From CAXXFQ01 sp963674475 (GTDB taxonomy: Bacteria; Planctomycetota; Planctomycetia; Pirellulales; Thermoguttaceae), in the NCBI GenBank assembly GCA_963674475.2, contig CAXXFQ010000019.1:682001-746000 (forward strand): a DNA stretch of 64,000 nucleotides, written 5' to 3'. The notes under the pieces are model-generated. The model did not search any database, was not told the DNA's origin, and was given only the letters and a program-made list of their open reading frames with translations. The position numbers were made by a program, and so were the translations under genes. Of the stretch, positions 34,901 through 43,297 are shown piece by piece. Within the stretch, counting starts at the first letter, position 1; every line of letters begins with the position of its first letter.

Positions 34901-36521
34901 GGCCATCCCGGAGACCGACGAGACGGGCGAGGTGGTCAGGTTATTCGGGTCCACCCGCGACGTGACCATGGAACGGCAGGCGGCCAGGGCGCTCCAGCTT
35001 TCCCACGAGCGGCTCCTGACCATCCTGGACGGGATCGACGCGGACATCTACGTCTCGAGCATGGAGCATCACGAAATCCTGTTCATGAACGCCCACATGC
35101 GCGGGAGCTTCGGCGAACCCCAGGAGGGCATGCCCTGCTACGAATTCTTCAGGGGCGAGCCGGAGCAGTGTCCCCTCTGTCCCAAGCCCGAGCTGCTGGA
35201 CGAAAACGGCGATCCCGTGAAGACCATCGTCCGCGAGTGGTACAATCCGCTGAGCAACCGTTGGTATCTCAACCACGACCGGGCCATCCGGTGGCTGGAG
35301 GGCGAGGTGGTCCACATGCACATGGCTGCGGATATCACCGAGATCAAGATCATGTCCGAGAGTTTGCGCGTGGCCATGGCCGATGCCGAGGCCGCCAACC
35401 TGGCAAAGAACGAATTTTTGGCCAACATGAGCCACGAGATCAGGACCCCGCTCAACGGACTGCTCGGCATGCTCCAGTTGCTCCAGCTCACCGAGCTGGT
35501 GGAGGAACAGCGCGAGTTTCTGGACACGGCCACGAATTCGGGCCGCAACCTGCTCCAGATACTCAACGATATCCTGGACCTGTCCAAGGTGGAGTCCGGC
35601 AAGCTGGAGCTGGAGGCGAGCACGTTCGAGCTGGGCGAGGTGCTCGAGTCCGTGGTCTCCATGTTCCGGCACCAGGCGGAGTCGCGCGGCCTTAAGATAT
35701 CCTGGAGGATCGACGAGGACCTGCCCCGTCATTTCGTGGCGGACAAGGGGCGGCTGCGGCAGATCCTGTTCAACCTGGTGGGCAACGCCTCCAAGTTCAC
35801 GGAGTCCGGGCGGATCGAGGTGGAGGCCTATCCCCTGGCCCAGCCCGGCCTTGACGGGAAGACCCGGATTTTCTTTTCCGTGGCCGATACCGGCATCGGC
35901 ATCCCGGACGACAAGGTGGACTCGGTGTTCGACCCGTTCACCCAGGTGGACGGCTCGTCCACGCGCAAGTACCAGGGCACCGGGCTGGGGTTGGGCATCG
36001 TGCGCCGGCTGGTCATGCTCATGGGCGGCAACGTCTCCATGACGAGCCAGGAGGGAAAGGGGACCGTCGTGGCCTTCACCCTGCTTGCGGAGGAGGCGGA
36101 CCGGACCCGGCTCACGCCTGTCCTCGCGGGGACCTACGACGAGAACGCCCGGTTCTCCGTGCTCGTGGCCGAGGACGAACGGGTCAACCAGACCGTGGTC
36201 AGGCGGCTGCTGGGCAAGCTCGGGCACGAGGTCGTGTGCGTGGAGACCGGCGAGGAGGCCCTGAAGGTCCTGCGCGGCCGCGCCTTCGACTGCATTTTGA
36301 TGGACATCCAGATGCCCGGCCTGGACGGCATGGAGACCACCCGCATCATCCGCGAGAAGCTCCGGCTGTCCGTGCCCGTCATCGCCCTGACCGCCCACGC
36401 CATGAAGGGCGACCGCGACCGGTTCCTGGAGGCGGGCATGAACGGCTACGTGGCCAAGCCCTTTGACCTGGCCGAGCTGGAAGCCGAGTTGCGGCGGGTC
36501 ATGGATCGCGGGAAGGCGTAG
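31911..36521 (+). CDS. Multi-PAS hybrid sensor histidine kinase
   Basis: A 1536-residue cytoplasmic-looking sensor with no transmembrane segment. A short coiled coil is followed by about nine PAS domains at intervals of 110-130 residues, recognisable by repeated LLExxxDGI/VNxAxxxxLGY patterns. Then come a HisKA domain (NEFLANMSHEIRTPLNG), a HATPase (FNLVGNASKF, ADTGIGIPDD, GTGLGLGIVRRLV) and a C-terminal receiver (DCILMDIQMPGLDG, VIALTAHAM, GYVAKPF). The ninth PAS region contains a cysteine cluster, ECs near EPEQCPLCPKPELL, which could bind metal or heme. Phosphorelay to an Hpt protein such as the one at 6.4 kb is expected. Signal unknown. Confidence 0.93.
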   Translation: MTNDAKKTKAELIEELARLREMVRKAPAQHLFDSAPLPYQSLDEQGRLLEVNQAWLDMTGYREDEVLGRWVGDFMTPASRDFMVRNYPVFLERGEVRALEFTYIKRDGTRIEVSLDSRLEHGPDGPRTHTILHDVTEKLRARENLAESERRFRGLFESNADGIVYANTSGTILNVNPALCLMLGYGEDELLGKHVLDIMPEEEGDTERAFFRQQVLKDGCCAKFQEKFIHADGRLVPVSIRAWANLDEAGAPQGVWALVRDLSDVLEAEARIARSRELYRLLAENSEDVIWTVDNDLNYTYISPAVHDLRGVRPEDLIGQNSLDSMTPDSKAQASKRYWKIIAEESRGKEVEPQMWEAELHSADGSTVWTEIQLRIMRNQDGERVGFLGTTRNISERKQMELRLRDSERSLRAMLEATHDAVGLFSREGNILVINRNMASLLGPGAAARGKDETFAASLPREVADKWMQALGRTVDTGRATSIQNVHNGRVIDTVIYPVPDETGHIAKVAAYARDVTERIQADQALKQSEAQYRRIVETVNEGIIGLDADQRVTFVNQRTVDFLGYSAGEMLGRPLSDFLAPSDLEEQEMQFRRRVKGVHDRYERRFLRKGGETVWGLVSAAPIMGEDNDFLGVFAMIANITEFKQAEERIRESEARYRNIFENSVEGLYQSTPEGRFVSVNPAMAHILGYETPEEVMATVTDIPSQFYADPADREKLERLLREKGAVHELEVLLRRRDGQPLWISENAREVRDENGRAVMFEGSVVDISERKRTEEALRLTQFSVDYSPVAIYWTDKEGRLAYANESASESLGYTSEELLQLTIPDIDVKMTPEGWTEYWHERSAGGLRRFETRHRRKDGTTIPVGITSHFKRYGDMEYLFAYAYDLTERERAEEALRRSQSLLNEVQRVSRTGGWEVDKVTGTVQWTEGQYRLFGRSPAEFPPPQLEEFLETCVHPDDREEFSEKMQRMVRDKVPVKLEFRSVLPDGKEIVLVGMAIPETDETGEVVRLFGSTRDVTMERQAARALQLSHERLLTILDGIDADIYVSSMEHHEILFMNAHMRGSFGEPQEGMPCYEFFRGEPEQCPLCPKPELLDENGDPVKTIVREWYNPLSNRWYLNHDRAIRWLEGEVVHMHMAADITEIKIMSESLRVAMADAEAANLAKNEFLANMSHEIRTPLNGLLGMLQLLQLTELVEEQREFLDTATNSGRNLLQILNDILDLSKVESGKLELEASTFELGEVLESVVSMFRHQAESRGLKISWRIDEDLPRHFVADKGRLRQILFNLVGNASKFTESGRIEVEAYPLAQPGLDGKTRIFFSVADTGIGIPDDKVDSVFDPFTQVDGSSTRKYQGTGLGLGIVRRLVMLMGGNVSMTSQEGKGTVVAFTLLAEEADRTRLTPVLAGTYDENARFSVLVAEDERVNQTVVRRLLGKLGHEVVCVETGEEALKVLRGRAFDCILMDIQMPGLDGMETTRIIREKLRLSVPVIALTAHAMKGDRDRFLEAGMNGYVAKPFDLAELEAELRRVMDRGKA

Positions 36522-36530
36522 ATTCCCCTG

Positions 36531-36708
36531 GGTTCTGTTGACGAAATAACTTCGTCGCGAGTTTGAGCAATGATTTCAACCGGCAAGGCGGAAGGTGAAA
36601 ATGGGCCGAAGGCGCAGCCAAAGCTACGTCGAGGAGCATTTTCGCCCGACAACGCAGCCCGTTGGAGTCAGGGCCAAACGCAACAGAAGGGATTTTGTAG
36701 ACAGAGCC
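36531..36708. mobile_element. MITE-like palindromic element, copy B
   Basis: Exactly 178 bp, the reverse complement of the element at 14618-14795 with roughly 90 percent identity by eye. Termini are GGTTCTGTTGACGAAAT (left) and GGCTCTGTCTACAAAAT (reverse complement of right). It starts 10 bp after the kinase stop. Its last base, read leftward, supplies the G of the selD TAG stop. As with copy A, it separates two convergent genes, so it may act as a bidirectional terminator. Confidence 0.82.
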
Positions 36709-37757
36709 TAAAGAATGCGCAGGACCGTCTTCCCGCCTGAGGGCGGAAGCGCGGTGCCGATGTGTGCGGCCAGGTCGCCCGTCTCCAGGAGCATGGCCTC
36801 GGCCTCGGCCAGCCTGTCCGGCGGCACGGCCAGGACCAGCCCCCCCGAGGTCTGGGCGTCGAACATCATGTCCACGTGCACCGGGTCCAGCCCGTCCGCG
36901 ATATCGGTGCGCGGCAGGTAGTGGTTGCGGTTGCAGATGGACCCGGCGGGCATCAGCCCCATGGAGGCCAGGTCCAGGGCGCGGTCGATGAGCGGCACCG
37001 ATGTCATGCGCAGGTCGATGGACACGTTGCTGGCCTCGGCCAGCTCGATGAGGTGGCCGCCCAGGCCGAACCCGGTGATGTCCGTGGCCCCGGCCAGCCC
37101 GAGCCGCCGGATGACCTCGCCGGCCGTCTTGTTCAGCCGTCCGCAGACCTCGAACAGGACGTTCTCCATCTCGTCGCACCCGTCCATCTCGCCCTTGACC
37201 GCCGTTGCCAGCACGCCCGTGCCGATGGGCTTGGTCAGGAGCAGCTCGTCGCCGGGCCTGACGCCCCGGTTGGAGGCGAACCCGTCCGGGGCCACCAGCC
37301 CGGAGACTGCCAGGCCGTACTTGATCTCGTCGTCCTCCACGCTGTGGCCGCCCGAGGGCACGGCCCCGGCCTCCAGCACCGCGTCCATGCCGCCGCGCAG
37401 GATCTCCGTGAGCACGGTGCCCGGCAGCTTCTTGATGGGGAAGCAGACGATGTTCATGGCCGAGAAAGGCGTGCCGCCCATGGCGTAGACGTCGGACAGG
37501 GAATTGGCGGCGGCGATGCGCCCGAACCGGTAGGGATCGTTGACGATGGGCGTGAAGAAGTCCACCGTCTGCACCAGGGCCTGGCCGGACGGGAAGGACA
37601 ATACCACCGCGTCCTCGTTGTCGCCGGGGTTTCCGGCCAGGATGCGGGGGTCGCTGTGGGCCTCAATGCCCGAAAGTACCTGCTCCAGGTCCCCCGGAGC
37701 GATCTTGGCGGCTCAACCGGCCGCCTTGACCATGCTCACAAGTCTCAGTTTGGGCAT
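36708..37757 (-). CDS. selD: Selenide, water dikinase SelD (selenocysteine-containing)
   Basis: A 349-codon SelD that makes selenophosphate from selenide and ATP. ATG 37757 follows GGAG. Codon 15 is TGA (37715-37713) in the context KAAG-U-AAKIAPGDL, exactly where SelD proteins carry the catalytic Cys or Sec before the conserved AAK lysine. The frame then runs without interruption through NPGDNEDAVVLSFPSG, DFFTPIVNDPY, GGTPFSAMNIVCFP, GGHSVED, GLAVSGLV, TDITGFGLGGHL and DAQTSGGL. A hairpin just after the UGA suits a SECIS element. A start at 37607 would drop the active site, so the gene should be annotated as a selenoprotein and not as a truncated one. Confidence 0.95.
37682..37700 (-). promoter_or_regulatory. 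Candidate bacterial SECIS hairpin in selD
   Basis: Read leftward, GCTCCGGG-GGA-CCTGGAGC forms an 8-bp stem including one G-T pair, 12 bases after the UGA. Flanking AAG and CTT can extend it. Position and apical G fit SelB-binding elements of bacterial selenoprotein mRNAs. Confidence 0.65.
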
Positions 37758-37865
37758 GCGTATCTCCTCGTCCTCCCTCCGTACCAGAGGGGGCGGCGAA
37801 AGCAAAGGCGCGGGGCCGTTTTCAGGAATGTTTTTGCCGGGGGACCGGGACCCCCGGCGCGCCCG

Positions 37866-38507
37866 TCACGCGGCGGCCCGGCAGGAGTCCTCCGGCTCGG
37901 CCGGCGACTGCGGCGCGAAGGTCTCGTCGATGCGGTGGGCGATGCGGTCCAGCAGGTGCCGGTCGTGGCTGATGGCCAGGACGCCCACACCCTGCTTCCC
38001 GGCCCAGCCGAGGACCGCGTCCCAAACCAGGGCCTGGGTGTTGGGGTCGAGCATGGCCGTCATCTCGTCGGCCAGGAGATAGCGCGTCTGCGGCCCCATG
38101 ACCCTTGCCAGGGCCAGCCGCTGCAACTCGCCGCCGGACAGCTCGTGGGGATAGCGGGAGAGCCAGGCGGGTTCGATGTTCAGCCGGGCCATGGCGGCCG
38201 CGTCGGGACGCCACGCCTCGTTGACGCTGTCGCCCAGCTTCCAGCGCGGGTTCATGGTCAGCTCCGGGTGCTGGAAGATGAGCTGCACCGGGCAGAAGCC
38301 GCGGGAGGGCAGGGGCGCGCCGTCGCAGGTCACGGTCCCCTGCTGCGGGGCCAGGTGCCCGGCCAGGAGCTTCGCCAGGGTGGACTTGCCCCGGCCGCTG
38401 GGGCCGGGCAGGCCGACCACCTCGCCGGGCCGGACCTCGAAGTCGAGTCCCCTGATGATCCAGGGGGTGGTCTCGTAGCGGAAGAAGAGTTTGTCGGACC
38501 TAAGCAT
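37866..38507 (-). CDS. ABC transporter ATP-binding protein (Opp/Nik/Dpp type, second ATPase)
   Basis: A 213-residue ATPase with Walker A GLPGPSGRGKSTLAKLL, Q-loop LIFQHPELTMNPRW, signature LSGGELQRLALARV and Walker B YLLADEM. The DPNTQALVWD D-loop marks the NikE/OppF/DppF type. It lacks the C-terminal extension of oligopeptide ATPases. It overlaps the upstream ATPase gene by 8 bp and is the last gene of a five-gene import operon. The substrate is a peptide or a chelated metal such as nickel, since the family covers both. Confidence 0.9.
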   Translation of the reverse strand: MLRSDKLFFRYETTPWIIRGLDFEVRPGEVVGLPGPSGRGKSTLAKLLAGHLAPQQGTVTCDGAPLPSRGFCPVQLIFQHPELTMNPRWKLGDSVNEAWRPDAAAMARLNIEPAWLSRYPHELSGGELQRLALARVMGPQTRYLLADEMTAMLDPNTQALVWDAVLGWAGKQGVGVLAISHDRHLLDRIAHRIDETFAPQSPAEPEDSCRAAA

Positions 38508-39423
38508 GGCAGCACCTCACCTGTCCGTTGTCCACTTCGCGCAGCGGCTGGGGCTCGGCGCACTCCCCGGTCCGGCTCGTGCACCGGTCCGCGTAGATGC
38601 ACCCGTCCACCGTGCTGTCCTCCATGGGCTGGTTGCCGGTCACGTAACGGAAGTTCTGCTGGGGCAGCGCGTTCCACAGCGCCCTGGTGTACGGGTGGCG
38701 CAGCCTGGCCTTGCCCCGGAAATCGTCGGCTCCGGCCAGCTCCACCGTGGTCCCCGCGTAGATGACCGCCACCCGGTCCGCGATGGTCACCGCCGCGCCG
38801 ATGTCGTGGGTGATGAGCATCACGGACTTGCCCGCGTCGGCCAGCTCCCGGAGATGGCCCAGGGACTGGGTGATCACCTCGGGGTCCAGGCCGGTGGTCG
38901 GCTCGTCCGCGATGAGCAGGTCCGCGTCGCCCGCCGTGGCCGTGGCCGTGAGCACGCGCCGGGCCATGCCGCCCGAGACCTGGAAGGGGAACATGGACTT
39001 GACCCCTCCGTCCAGCCGGTAGCGGGCAAAGGCGGCGTCCGTGTTCCGGGCCGCGCCCTGGCAGCACCGGCCGCTGAGGCGCGACGCCCGGTAGACCTGC
39101 CTGCCCACGCGGGCGAGCGGGTTCAGGTAGGCCACGGACTGCGGAATGAGCGCGATCTGCTTGCCCCTCAGCCGGGACATGGCGCGCGGGGTCAGCCGGT
39201 CGCCCTTGAACAGGATGTCCCCGGTGGCGCAGGCGTTGCCCGGCAGCAGGCCGAGGACCGCGTGGGCCAGCAGGCTTTTGCCCGAGCCGCTGGAGCCGAC
39301 CACGGCCACGATCTCCCCGGGCCGGATGTCCAGGGAGAGGTCGCGCACCGGGTGGATGGACTTGCGTTGCCAGCCCGAGCCGTACCGGCTGAATTCGATG
39401 GACAGGTTTCTGACCGACAGCAT
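38500..39423 (-). CDS. ABC transporter ATP-binding protein (Opp/Nik/Dpp type, first ATPase)
   Basis: A 307-residue ATPase of the NikD/OppD/DppD class: Walker A VGSSGSGKSLLAHAVLG, Q-loop ALIPQSVAYLNPLARVG, signature VSGGMARRVLTA, Walker B LLIADEP and H-loop ITHDIGAAV. The C-terminal oligopeptide/dipeptide domain (HPYTRALWNALPQ, then CIYADRCTSRTGEC) is present, including the cysteines that in relatives hold an iron-sulfur cluster. The signature motif is slightly atypical (GGMAR instead of GGMRQ). It forms the ATPase heterodimer with the next gene. Confidence 0.9.
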   Translation of the reverse strand: MLSVRNLSIEFSRYGSGWQRKSIHPVRDLSLDIRPGEIVAVVGSSGSGKSLLAHAVLGLLPGNACATGDILFKGDRLTPRAMSRLRGKQIALIPQSVAYLNPLARVGRQVYRASRLSGRCCQGAARNTDAAFARYRLDGGVKSMFPFQVSGGMARRVLTATATAGDADLLIADEPTTGLDPEVITQSLGHLRELADAGKSVMLITHDIGAAVTIADRVAVIYAGTTVELAGADDFRGKARLRHPYTRALWNALPQQNFRYVTGNQPMEDSTVDGCIYADRCTSRTGECAEPQPLREVDNGQVRCCHA

Positions 39424-39426
39424 GGC

Positions 39427-40290
39427 TTACTCCTGGCTGGTTTTGGGATCGGTGATGACGCGCAGGCTGTTGCCCAGGACGTCGAAGAGCTTGACCGTGA
39501 CCAGCAGGGACAGGCCGGGCAGGATCGCCAGCCACCAGTAGCCGGTCGAGATGTGGCGCATGGACTCGGAGAGCAGGATGCCGATGGACGGGTTGTGCGG
39601 GGACAGCCCGAACCCGAGGAAGGTCAGCCCGGCCGCGTGCAGGATGGCGTGCGGGAAGAGCAGGATCAGCCCGATGGTGAACTGGGGCATGATGTGCGGA
39701 AGCATGTGTTTGCGGGCGATCCACCAGGGCGAGCGGCCGAGCTTCCTGGAGACCATGACGAATTCCGCCTGCTTGAGCTGGAGGATTTCGGCGCGGATGA
39801 TGCGCGCCAGCCGGGTCCAGTGGGACACGGCCACGGCGATGATCACCCCGGTGGCCCCGCCGCCGCAGGCGAACGAGACCAGGATGAGCAGCACCAGGTG
39901 CGGGGTGGCCATGACCAGGTCGATGAGCGTGGTGACCACGGCGTCGGTCTTCCGGCCCAGGGTGGCGGACAGGGTGCCGAGCACGGCCGAGACCACGGAG
40001 CTGACCGAGGCCGCCAGCAGGCCGATGCCCAGGCTGCGGGTGAGGCCCTTGACCGTGCGCACGAGCATGTCGCGGCCCAGCCAGTCCGTGCCGAAGGGGA
40101 ATTCCAGGCAGGGGGCCAGTTTCTTGTGCAGGAAATCCGTGGTCAGGCCGGATTCGCTCATCATGGCGGCGGTGGCGACCAGGGCGGCGAAATAGGCCAG
40201 GCACAGGACCAGGACCCAGGCGGCGCGGCCCCGGCCGTCCATGAGGCGCAACCGTTGGGCCAGGGTGGGGCGGAGGGCTTCCGTACTCAT
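39427..40290 (-). CDS. ABC transporter permease (Opp/Nik/Dpp type, DppC/NikC class)
   Basis: A 287-residue membrane permease with the DppC-type start: a single helix, periplasmic segment (FPFGTDWLGRDMLVRTVKG), then the five-helix core. The coupling-helix EAA-like motif is AEFVMVSRKLGRSPWWIARKH. The DppC hallmark FGTDxLGRD is intact. ATG 40290 overlaps the stop of the upstream permease (4 bp). It pairs with the DppB/NikB-type permease to form the channel. Confidence 0.9.
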   Translation of the reverse strand: MSTEALRPTLAQRLRLMDGRGRAAWVLVLCLAYFAALVATAAMMSESGLTTDFLHKKLAPCLEFPFGTDWLGRDMLVRTVKGLTRSLGIGLLAASVSSVVSAVLGTLSATLGRKTDAVVTTLIDLVMATPHLVLLILVSFACGGGATGVIIAVAVSHWTRLARIIRAEILQLKQAEFVMVSRKLGRSPWWIARKHMLPHIMPQFTIGLILLFPHAILHAAGLTFLGFGLSPHNPSIGILLSESMRHISTGYWWLAILPGLSLLVTVKLFDVLGNSLRVITDPKTSQE

Positions 40291-41282
40291 TTCGCCTCCT
40301 CCGCGCCGATGCGGATGCGCGGGTCCAGGACGCCGTACAGGATGTCCGCGATGAAGTTGCCGGAGAACACGAACACGGCGCTGAACAGGGTGATGCCGAG
40401 CAGCAGGGGCACGTCGCCCCGGATGCCCGCCTCCACCGTGGCCTTGCCCAGGCCGGGGTAGGAGAAGACCTGCTCGGCCAGCACCGAGCCGCCGAACAGC
40501 TCGCCCAGGGAGGCGAACTGGAGGGTGACCGCGGGCAGGGCCACGTTGCGAACCGCGTGCCGCCAGGCCACGCCGGTCCGCGACTCGCCCTGGGCAAAGG
40601 CGAACAGGGCGTACTCGCTGTTCATGGCGTCGATGGTCTTCTCGCGGGTGTGCAGGGCGATCTGGGCCACGCCGATGACCGACAGGGTGGCCGCGGGCAG
40701 GATCAGGTGGTGCAGCCGCTGCCACAGGGTGGCGTCGTCCGGGGACACGCCGGGCGGGGTGGCGCAGCAGATGGGCGTCCAGCCCAGGGCCACGGAGAAC
40801 ACGGCCAGGAGCACCAGCCCCATCCAGAAGGACGGGGTCGAGGCCAGGGTGTAGCTGTAGATGCGGATGATCCGGTCGGTCAGGGAGTTGCGGCGGGTGC
40901 CCGCCACCACCCCGAGCACGAAGCCGAGCACGCCCGAGAGCAGCCAGGCCGAGGCCATGAGCCAGAGGGAGGTCACGAACCGCTTGCCGATGACCGTGGT
41001 CACGGGTTCGTTGAAGATCATGGACTGCCCCAGGTCGCCCCGGAGCACGCTGCCCGCCCAGATGAAGAACCGTTCGGGCGCGGGCCTGTCCAGGCCCCAG
41101 CGGTCGATGATGCGTTGTTCCTGTTCGGCGGAGATCTGCATCCGGTCGATGCCGATGTAGGCCGAGACCGGGTCCACGGGCGACAGGGAGACCAGGGTGA
41201 AGGCGAGGACCGAGACCAGCGACAGGATCAGGGCCAGCCGACCCGCCTTCCCCATACAGAATCGCAGGGATATTGCGTGCAT
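40287..41282 (-). CDS. ABC transporter permease (Opp/Nik/Dpp type, DppB/NikB class)
   Basis: A 331-residue DppB-class permease with signal-anchor helix LALILSLVSVLAFTLVSLSP, periplasmic FIWAGSVLRGDLGQSMIFNEP and the core ending GSVLAEQVFSYPGLGKATVEA and FSGNFIADILYGVLDPRIR, the family C-terminal signature. GDLGxS and the terminal YGVLDPRIR are diagnostic. Start codons at 41282 and 41255 are both possible and neither has a strong ribosome-binding site. It lies 52 bp after the binding-protein gene. Confidence 0.9.
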   Translation of the reverse strand: MHAISLRFCMGKAGRLALILSLVSVLAFTLVSLSPVDPVSAYIGIDRMQISAEQEQRIIDRWGLDRPAPERFFIWAGSVLRGDLGQSMIFNEPVTTVIGKRFVTSLWLMASAWLLSGVLGFVLGVVAGTRRNSLTDRIIRIYSYTLASTPSFWMGLVLLAVFSVALGWTPICCATPPGVSPDDATLWQRLHHLILPAATLSVIGVAQIALHTREKTIDAMNSEYALFAFAQGESRTGVAWRHAVRNVALPAVTLQFASLGELFGGSVLAEQVFSYPGLGKATVEAGIRGDVPLLLGITLFSAVFVFSGNFIADILYGVLDPRIRIGAEEAK

Positions 41283-41334
41283 GTAGTTATCCGGACCGTG
41301 GCGGCGCGCCGGGCGCGCCGCCACGGCTGTTCGA

Positions 41335-42939
41335 TCAGTCTTTCCAGGTCCACTTCTGGATGTTGGCCGTGATGGGCCAGCCGTGGCCGTGCGGTTCCAC
41401 CTGGGAGACGCCCACGTCCAGATGCTCGCTGACGAAGTAGGTGTGGTCGAGGTTGACCATCCAGGCCCAGGGCGCGTCGCCCCTGGTGTTGGAGCCGGTG
41501 GTGCCGTCCCACTGGGACTTCTTCCACAGGGGCAGGGACGCCTCGTAGCTCTCGGCCGAGATGGCCGCGTCCATGTACTCGTCCACCTTGGCGTTCTTGT
41601 AGTAGCCGGGGTCGTTCCACCCCTGGCCCGCGTGGTGGCTGGAGTAGAGCTGGTAGATTTCGATGGGGTCGTGTGCGCCCCAGCCGAAGACGATGACGCA
41701 GGAGTGCATCAGGTGCTTGATCTCGTCCCAGCTGCGCTTGCCTTCGACCACGGCGTGGATGCCGACGGGCTTGAGCATGTCGGCCACGGCCAGGGCCAGG
41801 TACTGGCGAATCTGGCGGTCCGCCGGGTAGATGACGGTGAATTCGGCCTTGACGCCGTCCTTCTCCACGATGCCGTCGCCGTCCGTGTCCTTCCAGCCCG
41901 CGTCGGCCAGGAGCTTGCGGGCGGCGTCGGGATCGGCGTCCTTGAACTTGTTCGCTTCGGCGTTGTCCCAGGGCAGGCCGTCGCACGGGCCGTAGGCCGG
42001 GGTGCCGAACCCTTCGAGCACGCCCTTGACCAGCATGTCGCGGTCGATGGCCACGTTGATGGCCTTGCGCACGGCCAGGTCGGCGGTGACGGTGTTGCCG
42101 ATGGGCGCGCCCTTGTCCGTGACCTTGCCCTCGTCGGGCACGCAGGGGAGCATCAGGCCCCGGTTGTCAACGCTCTTGACCGGGTGCAGGACCATGCCGG
42201 GGACGGTCTGCACGGCCAGGGCCTGCGGGACCACCACCACGTCCACCTTGCCCGCCTTGGCGGCGGCGAACGAGGTGTCCTCGTCCGTGAACAGGAAGAC
42301 GAGCTTCTTGAAGTAGGGCTTGTCGCCGTAATAGTGCGGGTTCGCCTGGGCGATCATCTGCTGGCCCTCGTTCCACTCAACCATCATGTACGGGCCGGAC
42401 CCCACGGGCTTGCGGGCGTATCCCGGACCGTGGGCGGCCTTGGGCACGATGCCCAGGCTGATGAGCCGGTTGATGAAGGTCGTGTCGCGCTTCTTGAGCG
42501 TCAGCCGCACGGTGTACTTGCCCGTGGCCTCGGCCTTGTCCAGGTTGACCAGGTCCACCTTGCCGCCGGACTTGGCGGCCGTGTTGAAGGTGTAGGCCAC
42601 GTCCTCGGCGGTCAGTCCGGTCCCGTCGGAGAACTTGGCGTCCTCGCGGATGGTCACGTCCCAGACCAGCCCGTCCTTGGACAGGGACCGGGCGGTCGCC
42701 AGGTCGTTGACGATGTTCAGGTTCTCGTCCCGCCTGAGCAGGGTGGACTGAAACAGGGGGGATCCGTACCTGCCCCAACCCAGGGTGGGGTCGTATCCCT
42801 CGTCCGGCTCGCCCTTGACGGCCAGGGTCAGGGTATCCTTTGCCATGGCGGGCGAACCGCCCATCAGGCACAGGAAGAGCAGGCAAACGGCAAAAATGAA
42901 GGAAAGTCCTTTGCAGGACAAGGGGTTAAAAACACGCAT
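41335..42939 (-). CDS. Family 5 extracellular solute-binding protein of the ABC importer
   Basis: A 534-residue periplasmic binding protein with a signal peptide (LSFIFAVCLLFLCLMGGSPAMAKD) and the family 5 (NikA/DppA/OppA) fold: DPTLGWGRYGSPLFQSTLLRRDEN, FSDGTGLTAEDVAYTFN, GSGPYMMVEW and AVRKAINVAIDRDMLVKG. It captures the transported peptide or metal complex for the four downstream genes. Nickel is suggested only by the neighbouring His-rich metal-binding protein; no ligand residues can be read with confidence. GAGGTG precedes ATG 42939. Confidence 0.9.
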   Translation of the reverse strand: MRVFNPLSCKGLSFIFAVCLLFLCLMGGSPAMAKDTLTLAVKGEPDEGYDPTLGWGRYGSPLFQSTLLRRDENLNIVNDLATARSLSKDGLVWDVTIREDAKFSDGTGLTAEDVAYTFNTAAKSGGKVDLVNLDKAEATGKYTVRLTLKKRDTTFINRLISLGIVPKAAHGPGYARKPVGSGPYMMVEWNEGQQMIAQANPHYYGDKPYFKKLVFLFTDEDTSFAAAKAGKVDVVVVPQALAVQTVPGMVLHPVKSVDNRGLMLPCVPDEGKVTDKGAPIGNTVTADLAVRKAINVAIDRDMLVKGVLEGFGTPAYGPCDGLPWDNAEANKFKDADPDAARKLLADAGWKDTDGDGIVEKDGVKAEFTVIYPADRQIRQYLALAVADMLKPVGIHAVVEGKRSWDEIKHLMHSCVIVFGWGAHDPIEIYQLYSSHHAGQGWNDPGYYKNAKVDEYMDAAISAESYEASLPLWKKSQWDGTTGSNTRGDAPWAWMVNLDHTYFVSEHLDVGVSQVEPHGHGWPITANIQKWTWKD

Positions 42940-43297
42940 GAACACCTCGCTTAGAGTACGGTTTTTAAAAAAGATTGCGCTGAATAGCACGAAAACAAAA
43001 AAAGTGTCAATCAGAGTAGATTGGTATAAAATTGGTAAAACCGTGGAAGTGGCGGAGAAGGACATTCGGGTGCCCGATTGCGGCATTGCGGTTATTGTGT
43101 GCGGCCCGGATCACGATGTGCGAGGCATTGTGCCCTCCGGTGCACGATTTGCGAAAGCGTAGCAAGAAACAGTACGGAAAAAATGTAATATATCCATTTG
43201 TATTCATGGAATTTATTTTCTTGCGGGCTTGTCTTTTGAAAAATAATCGGTATTCTTTAAGCAGAGGGAAGAAAACAATAACGCCAAGGAGCGACAT
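42940..43297. other. Divergent regulatory region between ABC importer and His-rich gene
   Basis: The 358-bp region is AT-richer than its surroundings, with AT tracts near 42960-43030 and 43160-43270. It must contain the promoters of both divergent transcripts. TCCAT-N8-ATGGA (43193-43210) is the only short inverted repeat noticed. I looked for a NikR-type operator and did not find a convincing one. Confidence 0.4.

Noticed and set aside
36708..37607. selD read as an N-terminally truncated or pseudogene copy starting at 37607
   Set aside because: The upstream in-frame TGA is in the exact Sec position with family sequence on both sides, so the gene is intact as a selenoprotein.
42940..43297. 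NikR-type operator between the importer and the His-rich gene
   Set aside because: No convincing long-spaced inverted repeat of the NikR type could be read; only a 5-bp palindrome was found.
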